64,000 nucleotides of DNA, from NCBI RefSeq assembly GCF_013778305.1, contig NZ_JACEIC010000002.1:2195669-2259668 (forward strand). The letters are read 5' to 3'. Shown in pieces: positions 53,735 to 62,809 of this stretch. The notes under the pieces are model-generated. The model worked only from the letters and a program-made list of their open reading frames with translations. It ran no database searches and was not told the origin of the DNA. This DNA is from Nocardioides agri (GTDB lineage Bacteria; Actinomycetota; Actinomycetes; Propionibacteriales; Nocardioidaceae). The translations under genes were made by a program, and so were the position numbers. Position 1 is the first letter of the stretch. Each line of letters opens with the position of its first letter.

Positions 53735-54379
53735 ATGGCTCGTCGGGCGCGTCGGTCGCAGTACGTCGGGGTGTGGGTCGTCGCGGCCGTGCTCGTCAAC
53801 CTGCCGCTGGTGCACAGCACCTGGGCGGCCAACCGCATCGAGCGGGCCGGGGTCGACGTGACGGCCGAGGTCACCGACCACGGCGTGGCCGGGGACTGGC
53901 ACTACCTGCGGTTCCAGCTGCCGGCCGACGTCGACCCGGCGCAGGCCACGCGGCAGGTCGAGGTGGACGACGCGACGTACGACGACGCCGTCGCGAGCGG
54001 GGAGCTCCAAGTCCGGGTGCTGCCCGACGACCCGGCGCAGTTCCAGGTCGACGGCCAGGCCGGCAACGGTGTGCTCGTTGTCCTCACGCTGCTCGTCGAT
54101 CTGCTGCTGGTCGTGGTGGCGCTGCTGCTGTGGCGGTTCGGGCGAAGCCGCGGGCCGCTGCGCCTGCTGGCGGTCGAGGACGTGCGCCGCGGACCGCCCG
54201 GCGCGGAGCTGAACCAGGTGGCGCCGGAGACCTACCTGGTCCGGGGCGAGGTCGCCGAGATCACGGCGGACCGGATCGTGCTCGATCTCGACGGCAAGAG
54301 CGTCGAGGTGCTGCTCAACGGGCACTCGAACCCGGTCGGCCACCAACAGCCGGCACAGGTGCATGCGCGCCTGGCGTGA
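53735..54379 (+). CDS. Membrane protein, unknown function
   Basis: This 214-aa protein has an N-terminal helix (YVGVWVVAAVLVNLPLVHSTW), an extracytoplasmic domain of about 90 residues, a second helix (GVLVVLTLLVDLLLVVVALLLW) and a cytoplasmic C-terminal domain with small OB-like strands (TYLVRGEVAEITADRIVLDLDGKSVEVLL). I do not recognise it. ATG 53735 lies 6 nt after a GATACT hexamer, so it may be leaderless. Its 3' end overlaps the small convergent gene by 65 bp. Confidence 0.6.
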   Translation: MARRARRSQYVGVWVVAAVLVNLPLVHSTWAANRIERAGVDVTAEVTDHGVAGDWHYLRFQLPADVDPAQATRQVEVDDATYDDAVASGELQVRVLPDDPAQFQVDGQAGNGVLVVLTLLVDLLLVVVALLLWRFGRSRGPLRLLAVEDVRRGPPGAELNQVAPETYLVRGEVAEITADRIVLDLDGKSVEVLLNGHSNPVGHQQPAQVHARLA

Positions 54380-54485
54380 CCGCGGCCCGGCGAGACATGC
54401 CGGTGACCAGCACGGCGACCATCAGCAACGGCCCGAGCACGACGAACGCCATCAGACCAGCCAGCACGAACGATGCACCCGACAC
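54315..54485 (-). CDS. Small single-helix membrane protein
   Basis: This 56-aa protein starts at GTG 54485, supported by AGGAGG five or six nt upstream. It consists of one long hydrophobic helix (FVLAGLMAFVVLGPLLMVAVLV) and a basic, Pro/Gly-rich tail. No family is recognised. The strong ribosome-binding site is the main reason to accept it; the 3' overlap with the 214-aa gene is a caution. Confidence 0.5.
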   Translation of the reverse strand: MSGASFVLAGLMAFVVLGPLLMVAVLVTGMSRRAAVTPGAHAPVPAVGGRPGSSAR

Positions 54486-54545
54486 GACAACCTCCTGGAT
54501 CTTTGCCCCCCACCGAGAAAGGTCTCCCGCGGGGGACCGGCCTAA

Positions 54546-54578
54546 ACCGTGGCGCGGGCAACACGCCCGCGCCACGGT
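54546..54578 (-). terminator. mmpL (first copy) terminator
   Basis: A perfect 14-bp inverted repeat (54546-54559 and 54565-54578) with a 5-nt loop lies 3 bp beyond the stop codon of the minus-strand MMPL gene. A T-tract is lacking, which is common in high-GC actinobacteria. Confidence 0.7.
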
Positions 54579-54581
54579 CCG

Positions 54582-56906
54582 TCAGGCCCGGCTCTCGTCG
54601 CGGGCCAGGGCGTCGAGCTCCTCGTCGTACGACGTGTCGCGGAGGTAGGGCCGCTCCAGCTTCTCGCCCTCGACGTCGACGTCGGGCAGCAGCCGGTCCA
54701 GCCAGCGCGGCAGCCACCACGCGCGGTCGCCCAGGAGGTAGAGCGTCGCCGGGATCAGCACCATGCGGACGATGAAGGCGTCGAAGACGACGGCGGCGGC
54801 GAGCGCGAAGCCCATCGACTTCACGATCGGCTCGTCCTGGAGCATGAACGCCGCGAACACGGCGGTCATGATCGTCGCGGCGGCCGTGACCACCCGGGCG
54901 CTGTTGCGGAACCCGTCGACGATCGCCTCCCTCATCGAGTAGCCGTGGACGTGGGCCTCGCGGATCCGGGTCACCAGGAACACCTGGTAGTCCATCGCCA
55001 GGCCGAACACCACGCCGATCAGGAAGATCGGCATGAAGCTGACGATCGGCTGCCCCTCCATGAGGCCGAACGCGCCGTCCTGGAAGACCGCCACGGTCGC
55101 GCCCAGGGTGGCGAGCACCGACAGCAGGAACCCGAGGGTCGCCGTCAGCGGCACCAGGATCGAGCGGAACACGACCATCAGCAGCAGGAACGCGAGCCCG
55201 ATGACGACCGCCAGGTAGATCGGCAGCGCGTCGGAGAGCCGCTCGGACACGTCGGTCGTGATCGCGGTCAGACCGGTGACGCCGGTGTCCGTGCCGGTCT
55301 CGGCCTCGATGCCCGCCTGGCCGTCGCGCAGGTCCTGGAGCAGCTGCTCCGTGGCCGTGTCGTCGGGGCCGGAGGACGGGGTGATCATGATCTGCGCGCC
55401 GGTGCCGGCCTCGTTCATGCCGACGACCTGCGCGTTCTCGACGTCCCGCTGGTCCGCGGCCCAGGCCGCGACCTTGCCGATCGCAGCGCCGCGGTCGGCC
55501 TCAGCGACGTCGGTGGCGTCGACGACGACCATCAGCGGACCCTCCCGGCCCGGGCCGAACGCCTCGGCGATCAGGTCGGAGGCCTTGCGCTGCGTGGTGT
55601 CGCTGGCAGCGGTGCTGTCGGTGGGGAACGCGAGGTGCAGGTCCTTCAGCGGCAGCGCGAGTGCGCCGAGGCCGAGGATCGTGACCAGGGCGAACGCCAC
55701 CGGTCGGCGGCCGACGAGCCGGGCCCAGCGCACCCCGTTGTTGAGCACGTGGCCGTCGGGCTCGCGGTGCGGGGCGTAGCGGCGTACCCGGCCGGCGAAG
55801 GCCTTCGACTTCAGCATGCCGAGGATCGCCGGCAGCAGGGTCAGGGCGACGAGCACGGCGATCAGCACCGTCGCGGCGGCGGCGAGACCCATCGCGGTGA
55901 GGAAGGGGATGCCGACGACCGCCAGGGCGCTGAGCGCGATGAGCACGGTGAGGCCGGCGAAGACCACCGCCGAGCCGGCGGTGCCGACCGCGATGCCGAC
56001 GGCCTGCTCGCGGTCCTCGGTGTGGTGGAGCTCGGTGCGGTAGCGGGCCAGGATGAACAGGGTGTAGTCGATGCCGACCGCGAGGCCGATCATCGTCGCG
56101 AGCATCGGGGTGCTGGAGCCGATGTCCATGAACGCGGTCATCGCCGTGATGCCGGTCATGCCGAGCGCGACGCCGAAGACCGCGGTGAGGATCGGGAGCC
56201 CGGCGGCCACCATCGACCAGAAGGTGAGCACGAGGACGACGAGCGCGACGGCGATGCCGATCAGCTCAGACGAGCCGCCGGGCTCGGACATGGCGCTCAT
56301 GCCGGAGCCGTTGGCCTCGACGGTGAGGCCGTCCGCGCGGGCGGTGTCCATGACTTCCGCGAGCCGGTCCTGGGTGGCGGGCTCCACGTCCTGCGGGGTC
56401 TCGACGTCGAAGTCGAAGGTGATCGTGCCGACCCGGGCGTCGGCGGAGAGCGGGCTCAGCGCCTGGGCGTCGGCCCGCGCCGCGCTCGGCGGGGTGCCGC
56501 TCTGCCGGGCCGACTCGAGCATCTGCTGGCGCTGCGAGTCGGCAGCCCGGACGGGGTTGGCGATCGGCGCGTCCGCCGCGACCTGCGGCAGCTCGCGCAG
56601 GTCGGCGACCAGGGCGTCGACGGCGGCGGCGTACGACGCGTCCTCGAGGGTGTGACCCTCCGGCGCGGCGACGACGACGTCGACGGTCGCCTGGTCGAAG
56701 GCGTCGACCGACTGCGGGAAGAGCTCCTCCTGCATGTCGGCCGCCTTCTCGGACGGGATGCCGGGGATCGAGAACGAGTCGGTCATCGGCTTCGACATGG
56801 TCGCGGCGACGAAGCCGACGGCGAGCATCGCGACGATCCAGCCGACGATGAAGACCGGCCACCGCCGGTAGGCGGTCGTGCCGAGCCTGTGGAGCAGGGT
56901 TGCCAT
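54582..56906 (-). CDS. MMPL family RND transporter (copy 1)
   Basis: This 774-aa RND-type membrane protein has twelve hydrophobic helices in two halves, each preceded by a large extracytoplasmic loop. Family landmarks are TVGTIGLAVGIDYTLFILARYR-like MIGLAVGIDYTLFILARY, in helix 4, and FGLAMDYQVFLVTRIREAH, in helix 10, with the proton-relay Asp-Tyr pairs. MMPL proteins export lipids or hydrophobic compounds using the proton gradient. It lies 33 bp downstream of a TetR gene on the same strand, which probably controls it. Confidence 0.9.
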   Translation of the reverse strand: MATLLHRLGTTAYRRWPVFIVGWIVAMLAVGFVAATMSKPMTDSFSIPGIPSEKAADMQEELFPQSVDAFDQATVDVVVAAPEGHTLEDASYAAAVDALVADLRELPQVAADAPIANPVRAADSQRQQMLESARQSGTPPSAARADAQALSPLSADARVGTITFDFDVETPQDVEPATQDRLAEVMDTARADGLTVEANGSGMSAMSEPGGSSELIGIAVALVVLVLTFWSMVAAGLPILTAVFGVALGMTGITAMTAFMDIGSSTPMLATMIGLAVGIDYTLFILARYRTELHHTEDREQAVGIAVGTAGSAVVFAGLTVLIALSALAVVGIPFLTAMGLAAAATVLIAVLVALTLLPAILGMLKSKAFAGRVRRYAPHREPDGHVLNNGVRWARLVGRRPVAFALVTILGLGALALPLKDLHLAFPTDSTAASDTTQRKASDLIAEAFGPGREGPLMVVVDATDVAEADRGAAIGKVAAWAADQRDVENAQVVGMNEAGTGAQIMITPSSGPDDTATEQLLQDLRDGQAGIEAETGTDTGVTGLTAITTDVSERLSDALPIYLAVVIGLAFLLLMVVFRSILVPLTATLGFLLSVLATLGATVAVFQDGAFGLMEGQPIVSFMPIFLIGVVFGLAMDYQVFLVTRIREAHVHGYSMREAIVDGFRNSARVVTAAATIMTAVFAAFMLQDEPIVKSMGFALAAAVVFDAFIVRMVLIPATLYLLGDRAWWLPRWLDRLLPDVDVEGEKLERPYLRDTSYDEELDALARDESRA

Positions 56907-56939
56907 GGGGTGTCCTTCTGGGTGGGGAAGCGGAACGGG

Positions 56940-57527
56940 TCAGCCGAGGAGCTCGCGGGCGGCCGCGAGCTGGTCGTCGAAGGCCTCGACGAGGGTGCGG
57001 TCGCCTGCGGTGAAGGCGTCGAGCGCGACGTCGAACAGCGCGAGGACCAGCCGCAGCAGGAGTCGGGCCCGGGCCGGGTCGAAGCCCGCACCCTCCCGCT
57101 CGAGCACCAGGTCGGTGAAGTCCGCGGTGATCGTCTCGAACCGGTGGTGCGCGGCGGCGAGCAGCCGCGGCTCGCTCACGAGCAGCCGACGGGCGCGCTC
57201 GACCGTGGGCCGGTCGAGCTGCTTGGTGGAGAGCGCGGTGCGCGCGAGCTCGGCGAGGTCGTCGATGAGGGTGCCGTGCGGGCCGCCGGCGCGGAACGCC
57301 GCGACATCCCGTTCGGGCACCTCCGGCTCGGGGCCGAGGACCGCGTCGGTCTTGCTCGCGAAGTAGTTGAAGAGTGTCCGGCGGGACACGTCGGCGGCCT
57401 CGGCGAGGTCCTCCATCGTGAAGCCGTCGAGACCGTGCTGCTCGGCGAGCACCTGCGCGGCGTGCGTGATCCGGTGGGCGGTCGCCACCTTCTTCTGCTC
57501 ACGCAGACTGATTGCACTCTCGGACAT
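56940..57527 (-). CDS. TetR family transcriptional regulator
   Basis: This 195-aa protein has an N-terminal TetR HTH (IT..AQVLAEQHGLDGFTMEDLAEAADVSRRTLFNYFASK) and a helical ligand-binding domain. ATG 57527 is the first start with full HTH context; the upstream in-frame extension runs through the operator. It forms an operon with the downstream MMPL gene, so it is its probable repressor, as is typical for efflux regulators. Confidence 0.9.
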   Translation of the reverse strand: MSESAISLREQKKVATAHRITHAAQVLAEQHGLDGFTMEDLAEAADVSRRTLFNYFASKTDAVLGPEPEVPERDVAAFRAGGPHGTLIDDLAELARTALSTKQLDRPTVERARRLLVSEPRLLAAAHHRFETITADFTDLVLEREGAGFDPARARLLLRLVLALFDVALDAFTAGDRTLVEAFDDQLAAARELLG

Positions 57528-57536
57528 AGAGTGTAG

Positions 57537-57565
57537 TTTTGCACTCAATTGAGCGAAGTGCAAAA
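57537..57565. promoter_or_regulatory. TetR operator candidate
   Basis: TTTTGCACT (57537-57545) and AGTGCAAAA (57557-57565) form a perfect 9-bp inverted repeat with an 11-bp spacer, 10 bp upstream of the TetR start in an AT-rich segment. GCACT also recurs at 57514-57518. A position over the promoter fits autorepression. Confidence 0.65.
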
Positions 57566-57628
57566 TCTGTGGCAGCCATCACAGGCTGCGACTTGCTGGT
57601 AACCAGCGAGCACAGGCAGGGTCGACCC

Positions 57629-59002
57629 ATGGCCGCCACCACCTCGTCGTACTCGATCACCATGCGTCTGCACACCGCCCCCGACCACGGGGTCGTCGGG
57701 GCGGTGGCCACCACCATCGCGAGCGCCGGTGGCATCGTCACCGCCATCGACGTCGCGGAGTCGTCGCACGAGCGGCTGGTCGTCGACGTGACCTGCTCCG
57801 CGAGCGACGCCGACCACGCGTCCGAGCTGGAGGCCGCGGTCTCCCAGGTGTCCGGGGTGGAGGTCTACAAGGTCAGCGACCGGACCTTCCTGCTGCACAT
57901 CGGGGGCAAGATCGAGGTCACCTCGAAAGTCCCGCTCCGCAACCGCGACGACCTGTCGATGGCCTACACCCCCGGCGTCGGCCGGGTCTCGATGGCCCTG
58001 GCGGAGAACCCGGAGGACATCCCGCGGCTGACGGTGAAGGGCAACTCGGTCGCGGTCGTCACGGACGGGTCCGCGGTGCTCGGGCTCGGCAACATCGGCC
58101 CCGGCGCGGCGCTGCCGGTGATGGAGGGCAAGGCCGCGCTCTTCAAGCGCTTCGCGAACATCGATGCGTGGCCGATCTGCCTGGCCTCGCAGGACACCGA
58201 CGAGATCGTGCGTGCCGTCGAGATGATCGCCCCCGGCTTCGGCGGCATCAACCTCGAGGACATCGCGGCCCCGCGCTGCTTCGAGATCGAGCGGCGGCTG
58301 CGGGAGTCGCTGGACATCCCGGTCTTCCACGACGACCAGCACGGCACCGCGATCGTCGTGCTGGCCGCGCTCACGAACGCGCTCCGCGTCGTACGCAAGT
58401 CCCTCACGACCGTGCGGGTGGTGGTCTCGGGCGGCGGCGCGGCCGGCACCGCGATCGTCACCCTGCTGATCGCGGCCGGCGTCACGGACGTGGTCGTGGT
58501 CGACCGGTCCGGCGCGCTCGCCGCCGGCGACCCGGCGCTGTCTCCCGCCCACGAGGAGCTGGCGTCGGTGACGAACCCGCGCGGCGTCACCGGCGACCTG
58601 CACGCGGTGCTCGTCGGCGCCGACGTCTTCATCGGCGTCAGCGCGCCCGGCGTCCTGAAGGCCGAGTGGATCGCCGACATGGCACCGGACGCGGTCGTCT
58701 TCGCGCTGGCCAACCCGGACCCGGAGGTCGACCCGGCCGAGGCGGACCGGTACGCCGCCGTCGTCGCCAGCGGCCGCTCGGACTACCCCAACCAGATCAA
58801 CAACGTGCTGGCCTTCCCCGGCGTCTTCCGCGGCCTCCTCGACGCCCGCGCCCACGAGGTCAGCATCGACATGCTGCTGCGCGCCGCCGACGCCATCGCG
58901 CACGTGGTGAAGGACGAGGAGCTCAACCCCAACTTCATCATCCCCACCGTCTTCCACCCCGACGTCCCCAAGGCCGTCGCCGCGGCGATCCGCGGGGAGT
59001 GA
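57629..59002 (+). CDS. NAD(P)-dependent malic enzyme with N-terminal ACT domain
   Basis: This 457-aa protein decarboxylates malate to pyruvate. Residues 1-80 form an ACT-like domain ([24 protein letters not shown]), a possible allosteric site. The malic enzyme domains follow, with [68 protein letters not shown] and the NAD(P)-binding [15 protein letters not shown] 57629 is chosen over an upstream in-frame ATG (57539) that lies inside the TetR operator. It is divergent from the TetR gene. Confidence 0.92.
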   Translation: MAATTSSYSITMRLHTAPDHGVVGAVATTIASAGGIVTAIDVAESSHERLVVDVTCSASDADHASELEAAVSQVSGVEVYKVSDRTFLLHIGGKIEVTSKVPLRNRDDLSMAYTPGVGRVSMALAENPEDIPRLTVKGNSVAVVTDGSAVLGLGNIGPGAALPVMEGKAALFKRFANIDAWPICLASQDTDEIVRAVEMIAPGFGGINLEDIAAPRCFEIERRLRESLDIPVFHDDQHGTAIVVLAALTNALRVVRKSLTTVRVVVSGGGAAGTAIVTLLIAAGVTDVVVVDRSGALAAGDPALSPAHEELASVTNPRGVTGDLHAVLVGADVFIGVSAPGVLKAEWIADMAPDAVVFALANPDPEVDPAEADRYAAVVASGRSDYPNQINNVLAFPGVFRGLLDARAHEVSIDMLLRAADAIAHVVKDEELNPNFIIPTVFHPDVPKAVAAAIRGE

Positions 59003-59023
59003 CGGGTCGCTCCGCCGTTGTCG

Positions 59024-59085
59024 GTTTCACCGGTGCACCGGTGAAACTGTCACTTCTCGGCCGTTGCAACGCCTGAGAAGTGACA
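59024..59085. repeat. Left palindrome pair of the AbiEi-like cassette
   Basis: A perfect 24-bp palindrome (59024-59047, core ACCGGTGCACCGGT) is followed at once by a hairpin with 11-bp arms TGTCACTTCTC/GAGAAGTGACA (59048-59085). The same two units recur in mirrored order at 60169-60228. Confidence 0.75.
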
Positions 59086-59114
59086 GCAGAGCCTGAGGAG
59101 TGGCCGCCCGATCG

Positions 59115-60065
59115 TCAGCGCGGGAAGAGTGCCGTGCGGATGAGGGCTGCGGTGAGGGCGGGCTTCTCGAGGTCCGACCAGTCGAGCCGGATGCACCGCC
59201 AGCCGGTCAGCTCGCAGATGTGTCGCTCCCGTCGCTACTCGGCGAGGACGACGTCGGATGCTCGCTCTCCAGGACCGAGGAGCTTCTCGTACTTGACCCG
59301 GCCGTCGAACTCCAGGAAGACCCCGAGCTCCGGCCACGCGAAGTCGACGCGGTAGAGGACGCGGCCGGACGCGGCGCGGATCGGGTACTGGCACTCCGGA
59401 GCCGGGAGTCCCGCGGTCGCGATCAGGTGCAGCGTGCGGCTCTCGCCCACCGTCTCGATGCGAGCGTCGGCGCGGTGCAGGACGAGCCGGGTGCGCAGCG
59501 AGTACGGCCACCTCTCCACCAGGGCGTAGCGCTCGAGGAGCTCCTCCTTCGTCGTCATGCCGCAGTGGAGGAAGTGGTTGGCGACCACGAGCCCGGCCTC
59601 TGCGGTCGCGACGGTCGTCACCTCGAGCACCAGGCGCGGCGGCGTCATCACGAGCACGCCATGGCGCTCGACGACGTCGCCTTCGAGCAGGGTGCCGCAG
59701 TGCTGCTGCACGCCGGCCTCGCGCCGCCCGGCCCGACCATCGGGGCGCGTCACATGGATCTCCGAGAGGTCGAGCCCCCACGTCGGCGCGTCGTACTCCG
59801 GCAGGCCCGACACGTGCGAGAGGACGACGCTCGTCCGGGCCTGCTGGCAGACGGCACGCGCTCTGAGGCCGTGCCGGCCGGCGGCGTCCAGCAGGTCGTG
59901 GTCGGGTCTGTCTGCGTAGGCGCCCCGGCGCACCTTGATCAGGGTTCCCTCGGCCACGAGACGCCGGATGGTTCGGTCGTCGAGGCCTTGGGCGAGCAGG
60001 GTCTTGCGCAGGTAGACCGGAGCGTTGCGCGGGTCGTCGTCCGGTCGGGGCGGCGGGATCATCAT
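59115..60065 (-). pseudogene. AbiEi/DUF559-like gene with in-frame amber codon
   Basis: The minus-strand protein starts MMIPPPRPDD, with an AbiEi-like winged-helix start (LRKTLLAQGLDDRTIRRLVAEGTLIKVRRGAYAD), a middle domain and a C-terminal Vsr-like/DUF559 domain (RVDFAWPELGVFLEFDGRVKYEK). A TAG at 59237-59235 stops it after VVLAE (276 aa), but the same frame goes on with RRERHICELTGWRCIRLDW and LEKPALTAAL, the expected end of the DUF559 domain, to TGA at 59117-59115. An AAG-to-TAG change would explain this. The last strand of the nuclease-like fold is lost unless the codon is read through. A type IV antitoxin-like role is only a family label; no toxin gene is adjacent. Confidence 0.75.
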
Positions 60066-60168
60066 GCGAGTTCCCTGCCCGCCGGGCCGAGGCTGACGCC
60101 AGCGGGTTCGCCCGCTGTGGATAACCCCGAGGGCGGCGAAAGCGAGTCGCCGACTACTCAGGCTCTCC

Positions 60169-60228
60169 TGTCACTTCTCGGCCGTTGCAACGCCTGAGAA
60201 GTGACGGGATCACCGGTGCACCGGTGAT
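60169..60228. repeat. Right palindrome pair of the AbiEi-like cassette
   Basis: The TGTCACTTCTC hairpin (60169-60205, same sequence and loop as on the left) is followed by a perfect 20-bp palindrome with the same ACCGGTGCACCGGT core (60209-60228). Just inside, ACTACTCAGGCTCT mirrors AGAGCCTGAGGAGT of the left end. Confidence 0.75.
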
Positions 60229-60260
60229 TCCGACGCCAGCCGGAAGCAACGAGGCCGCAG

Positions 60261-62264
60261 CTAGCCCACCCGCCGCGGCCACCAGAACCGGTCGCCGAGG
60301 AGCACGGCGACGGCGGGGACGAGCATGGTGCGGACGACGAGGGTGTCGAGCAGGACGCCGACGCAGATGATCGTGCCGAGCTGGGCGAGGGCGACGAGGG
60401 GGAGCACGCCGAGGACGGCGAAGACCGCGGCGAGCAGGATGCCGGCGCTGGTGATCACCCCGCCGGTGACGGTGAGCGCGCGGAGCATGCCCTCCCGGGA
60501 GCCGTAGCGCGCGGCCTCCTCGCGGGCCCGGGTGACGAGGAAGATGTTGTAGTCGACACCGAGCGCCACGAGGAAGAGGAACGCGAAGAGCGGGATCTTC
60601 ACGTCGACGGCCGCGAAGCCCATCACCTCGGTGAAGATCCACCACGAGGCGCCGAGCGCCGCGACGAACGTGGCCACCACCGACAGCACGAGCAGCACCG
60701 GGCCGAGCAGCGAGCGCAGCAGCACCACCAGGCCGACGAGCACCATCACGAGGATCAGCGGCACGATCAGCAGCAGGTCGCGCTCCGCTGCCGACCGCTC
60801 GTCCATCGCCTCCGCCTCGTTGCCGCCGACGTGGGTGTCGGGGACCTCGGCGAGGGTGTCGCGGAGCCGGTCGATCGTCGCGTGCGCCTCGTCCGATCCG
60901 GGCTCGGCGGTGAGCACGACCTCGATCTGGGCGAGGCCGCCGCCGCTGCCGGTGACCCGGGCCGAGCCCACGCCCTCGGTCTCCTCGACCGAGCTGAGCA
61001 CCTGCTCCTGGGGCCCACGGGTGATGACCTGGGTCGGCTCGACCGTCCCCGGCGGGTAGGACTCGGCGAGGCGCTCGGCGGCGGTCACCGACTCGGGCCG
61101 GTCGAGCAGCTGGTCGGACTGGTCGAGCCCGAGCCGTACGCCGGCGAGCCCGCTGGCGAGCACGGCGAGCAGCACCAGGGTGCCGGTGACGACGAGGGCC
61201 GGGCGCCGCGACACGACGCCGCCGACGCGGTGGAAGACCGAGTTCTTGTCGACCGCGGCCTGGTCACCGTGGCGCGGGACCATCGGCCAGAAGGCCCAGC
61301 GCCCCACGAGCACCAAGGTCGCCGGCAGCACGACGAGCGCGAACGCGGCAGCCACCACGACCCCGACCGCGCACGCGAGCCCGAGGCCGCGAGTCGACGG
61401 GGTGAGCGAGAGGAGCAGCGTGAGCACGGCGAGGAAGACCGTCGTCGCGCTGCCGAGCACGGCCTCCGACGTACGCCGCAGCGCGTGGGCCATCGCCTCG
61501 TGCCGGGCGGCCGTGGCGCGCAGCTCGTCCCGGTAGCGCGAGATCAGCAGCAGCGCGTAGTCGGTGCCGGCGCCGAAGACGAGCACCGAGAGGATGCCGG
61601 TGGTGGTGCCGTCCCACGGCAGGCCGACCGCGTCGAGGGTCTGGGTCGCGGCCACGACCGCGACCCGGTCGGCGAGGCCGACGACCACGAGCGGGATCAC
61701 CCAGAGCACCGGGCTGCGATAGGTCACGACCAGCAGCACGGCGACGATCAGCATCGTCGAGAGCAGCAGCCGGAGGTCGGCGCCGTCGAAGACCTTGCCG
61801 AGGTCGGCGCGGATGCCGGCCGGCCCGGTGACCTGCACGGTCACCCCGTCGGGAACGTCGGCACGCAGCTGCTCGCGGAGGTCGTCGACCTGCGCGCCGA
61901 CCTCGTCGGCGTCGCCGGCCGTCACCGGGACCACGGTGAAGACCGCGGTGCCGTCCTCCGCAGGGACCAGCGCACCCGTGGCCTGCCGCTCGATCTCGGC
62001 GAGGGCCGACTCGTCGAGCTCGCCCTCGTCGGCGGTCCACAGCACGATGGCGGCCTCGGTGGCCTCGTCCGGGAGATCGTCGGTCAGCCACGCGGCGGCC
62101 GTGCTGTCGGCGCCGTCGGGCAGCAGGTCGCGCGGGTCGGTCTCGTGCGCGGCCTCTCCGACCACGCCGATCGCGGCGAGCGCGAAGACGATGGGGACGA
62201 GGGCGAACGCCCACGCGGTACGGCGACCCGCGATGATCGACGCGAAGCGCGACCCGACGTGCAT
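60261..62264 (-). CDS. MMPL family RND transporter (copy 2)
   Basis: This 667-aa MMPL protein is shorter than copy 1 and clearly a different subfamily. It has twelve helices, with GTDYALLLISRYRDELR in helix 4 and ALGVDYNIFLVTRAREE in helix 10 carrying the Asp-Tyr relay residues. The first extracytoplasmic loop is acidic (TDPRDLLPDGADST). It is divergent from a MarR gene with an operator-like palindrome between them, so it is probably repressed by that MarR. The substrate is unknown; lipid or drug export is typical. Confidence 0.9.
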   Translation of the reverse strand: MHVGSRFASIIAGRRTAWAFALVPIVFALAAIGVVGEAAHETDPRDLLPDGADSTAAAWLTDDLPDEATEAAIVLWTADEGELDESALAEIERQATGALVPAEDGTAVFTVVPVTAGDADEVGAQVDDLREQLRADVPDGVTVQVTGPAGIRADLGKVFDGADLRLLLSTMLIVAVLLVVTYRSPVLWVIPLVVVGLADRVAVVAATQTLDAVGLPWDGTTTGILSVLVFGAGTDYALLLISRYRDELRATAARHEAMAHALRRTSEAVLGSATTVFLAVLTLLLSLTPSTRGLGLACAVGVVVAAAFALVVLPATLVLVGRWAFWPMVPRHGDQAAVDKNSVFHRVGGVVSRRPALVVTGTLVLLAVLASGLAGVRLGLDQSDQLLDRPESVTAAERLAESYPPGTVEPTQVITRGPQEQVLSSVEETEGVGSARVTGSGGGLAQIEVVLTAEPGSDEAHATIDRLRDTLAEVPDTHVGGNEAEAMDERSAAERDLLLIVPLILVMVLVGLVVLLRSLLGPVLLVLSVVATFVAALGASWWIFTEVMGFAAVDVKIPLFAFLFLVALGVDYNIFLVTRAREEAARYGSREGMLRALTVTGGVITSAGILLAAVFAVLGVLPLVALAQLGTIICVGVLLDTLVVRTMLVPAVAVLLGDRFWWPRRVG

Positions 62265-62287
62265 GGAAAACCTCCGGCGTGCAGGAC

Positions 62288-62317
62288 TACAATCGCTAAC
62301 TAACTTAGCAACTAAGC
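62288..62317. promoter_or_regulatory. MarR operator and promoter
   Basis: A TACAAT -10 for the marR gene (62288-62293) is directly followed by overlapping palindromes GCTAA-N5-TTAGC (62295-62309) and CTTAG-N3-CTAAG (62304-62316) in an AT-rich stretch. The location between divergent mmpL and marR fits control of both. Confidence 0.65.
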
Positions 62318-62329
62318 AGGTGAGACAAA

Positions 62330-62809
62330 ATGGCGGGACCCGCGAGCGCTTTCGCCGAGCGCTGGGAGCAGACCGGCAGCCTGGTCGCGCTCCGCGAGGC
62401 CATCCGTCTCGGCGGCCGACTCCGGCACGTGCTCGCCCGCCGGGCGGGGCTGTCGGAGAGCGACCTGGTCGCGATGGAGCACCTGATGCGGGAGCCGCAC
62501 GGGCCGGGCGAGCTGGCCCGTCTCCTCGACGTCACCACGGCTGCCTCCAGCGGCATCGTCGACCGCCTCGTCCAGCGCGGGCACGTCCAGCGGCGCCCGC
62601 ACGAGCTGGACCGTCGTCGTACCCAGGTCGAGGTCACCGCGTCCGGGCGCGAGGAGGTGCTCGCCCAGCTGCTCCCGATGTTCCGCGAGCTCGACCAGCT
62701 GGACCGGTCGTTCTCGGCCGAGGAGCGCGCGGTCGTGGAGCGCTACCTGCGGGGCGTCGTCGAGGCGTTCGAGCACCTCGAGGCTCAGCCGCCGCCCTCC
62801 GAGGCGTAG
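62330..62809 (+). CDS. MarR family transcriptional regulator
   Basis: This 159-aa protein has the MarR winged helix: ESDLVAMEHLMREPHGPGELARLL, DVTTAASSGIVDRLVQRGHVQR (recognition helix) and the wing RRPHELDRRRTQVEVTASG. It is divergent from the MMPL transporter across a palindromic operator and is its likely ligand-responsive repressor. The 3' end overlaps the convergent glucokinase gene by 25 bp. Confidence 0.9.
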   Translation: MAGPASAFAERWEQTGSLVALREAIRLGGRLRHVLARRAGLSESDLVAMEHLMREPHGPGELARLLDVTTAASSGIVDRLVQRGHVQRRPHELDRRRTQVEVTASGREEVLAQLLPMFRELDQLDRSFSAEERAVVERYLRGVVEAFEHLEAQPPPSEA

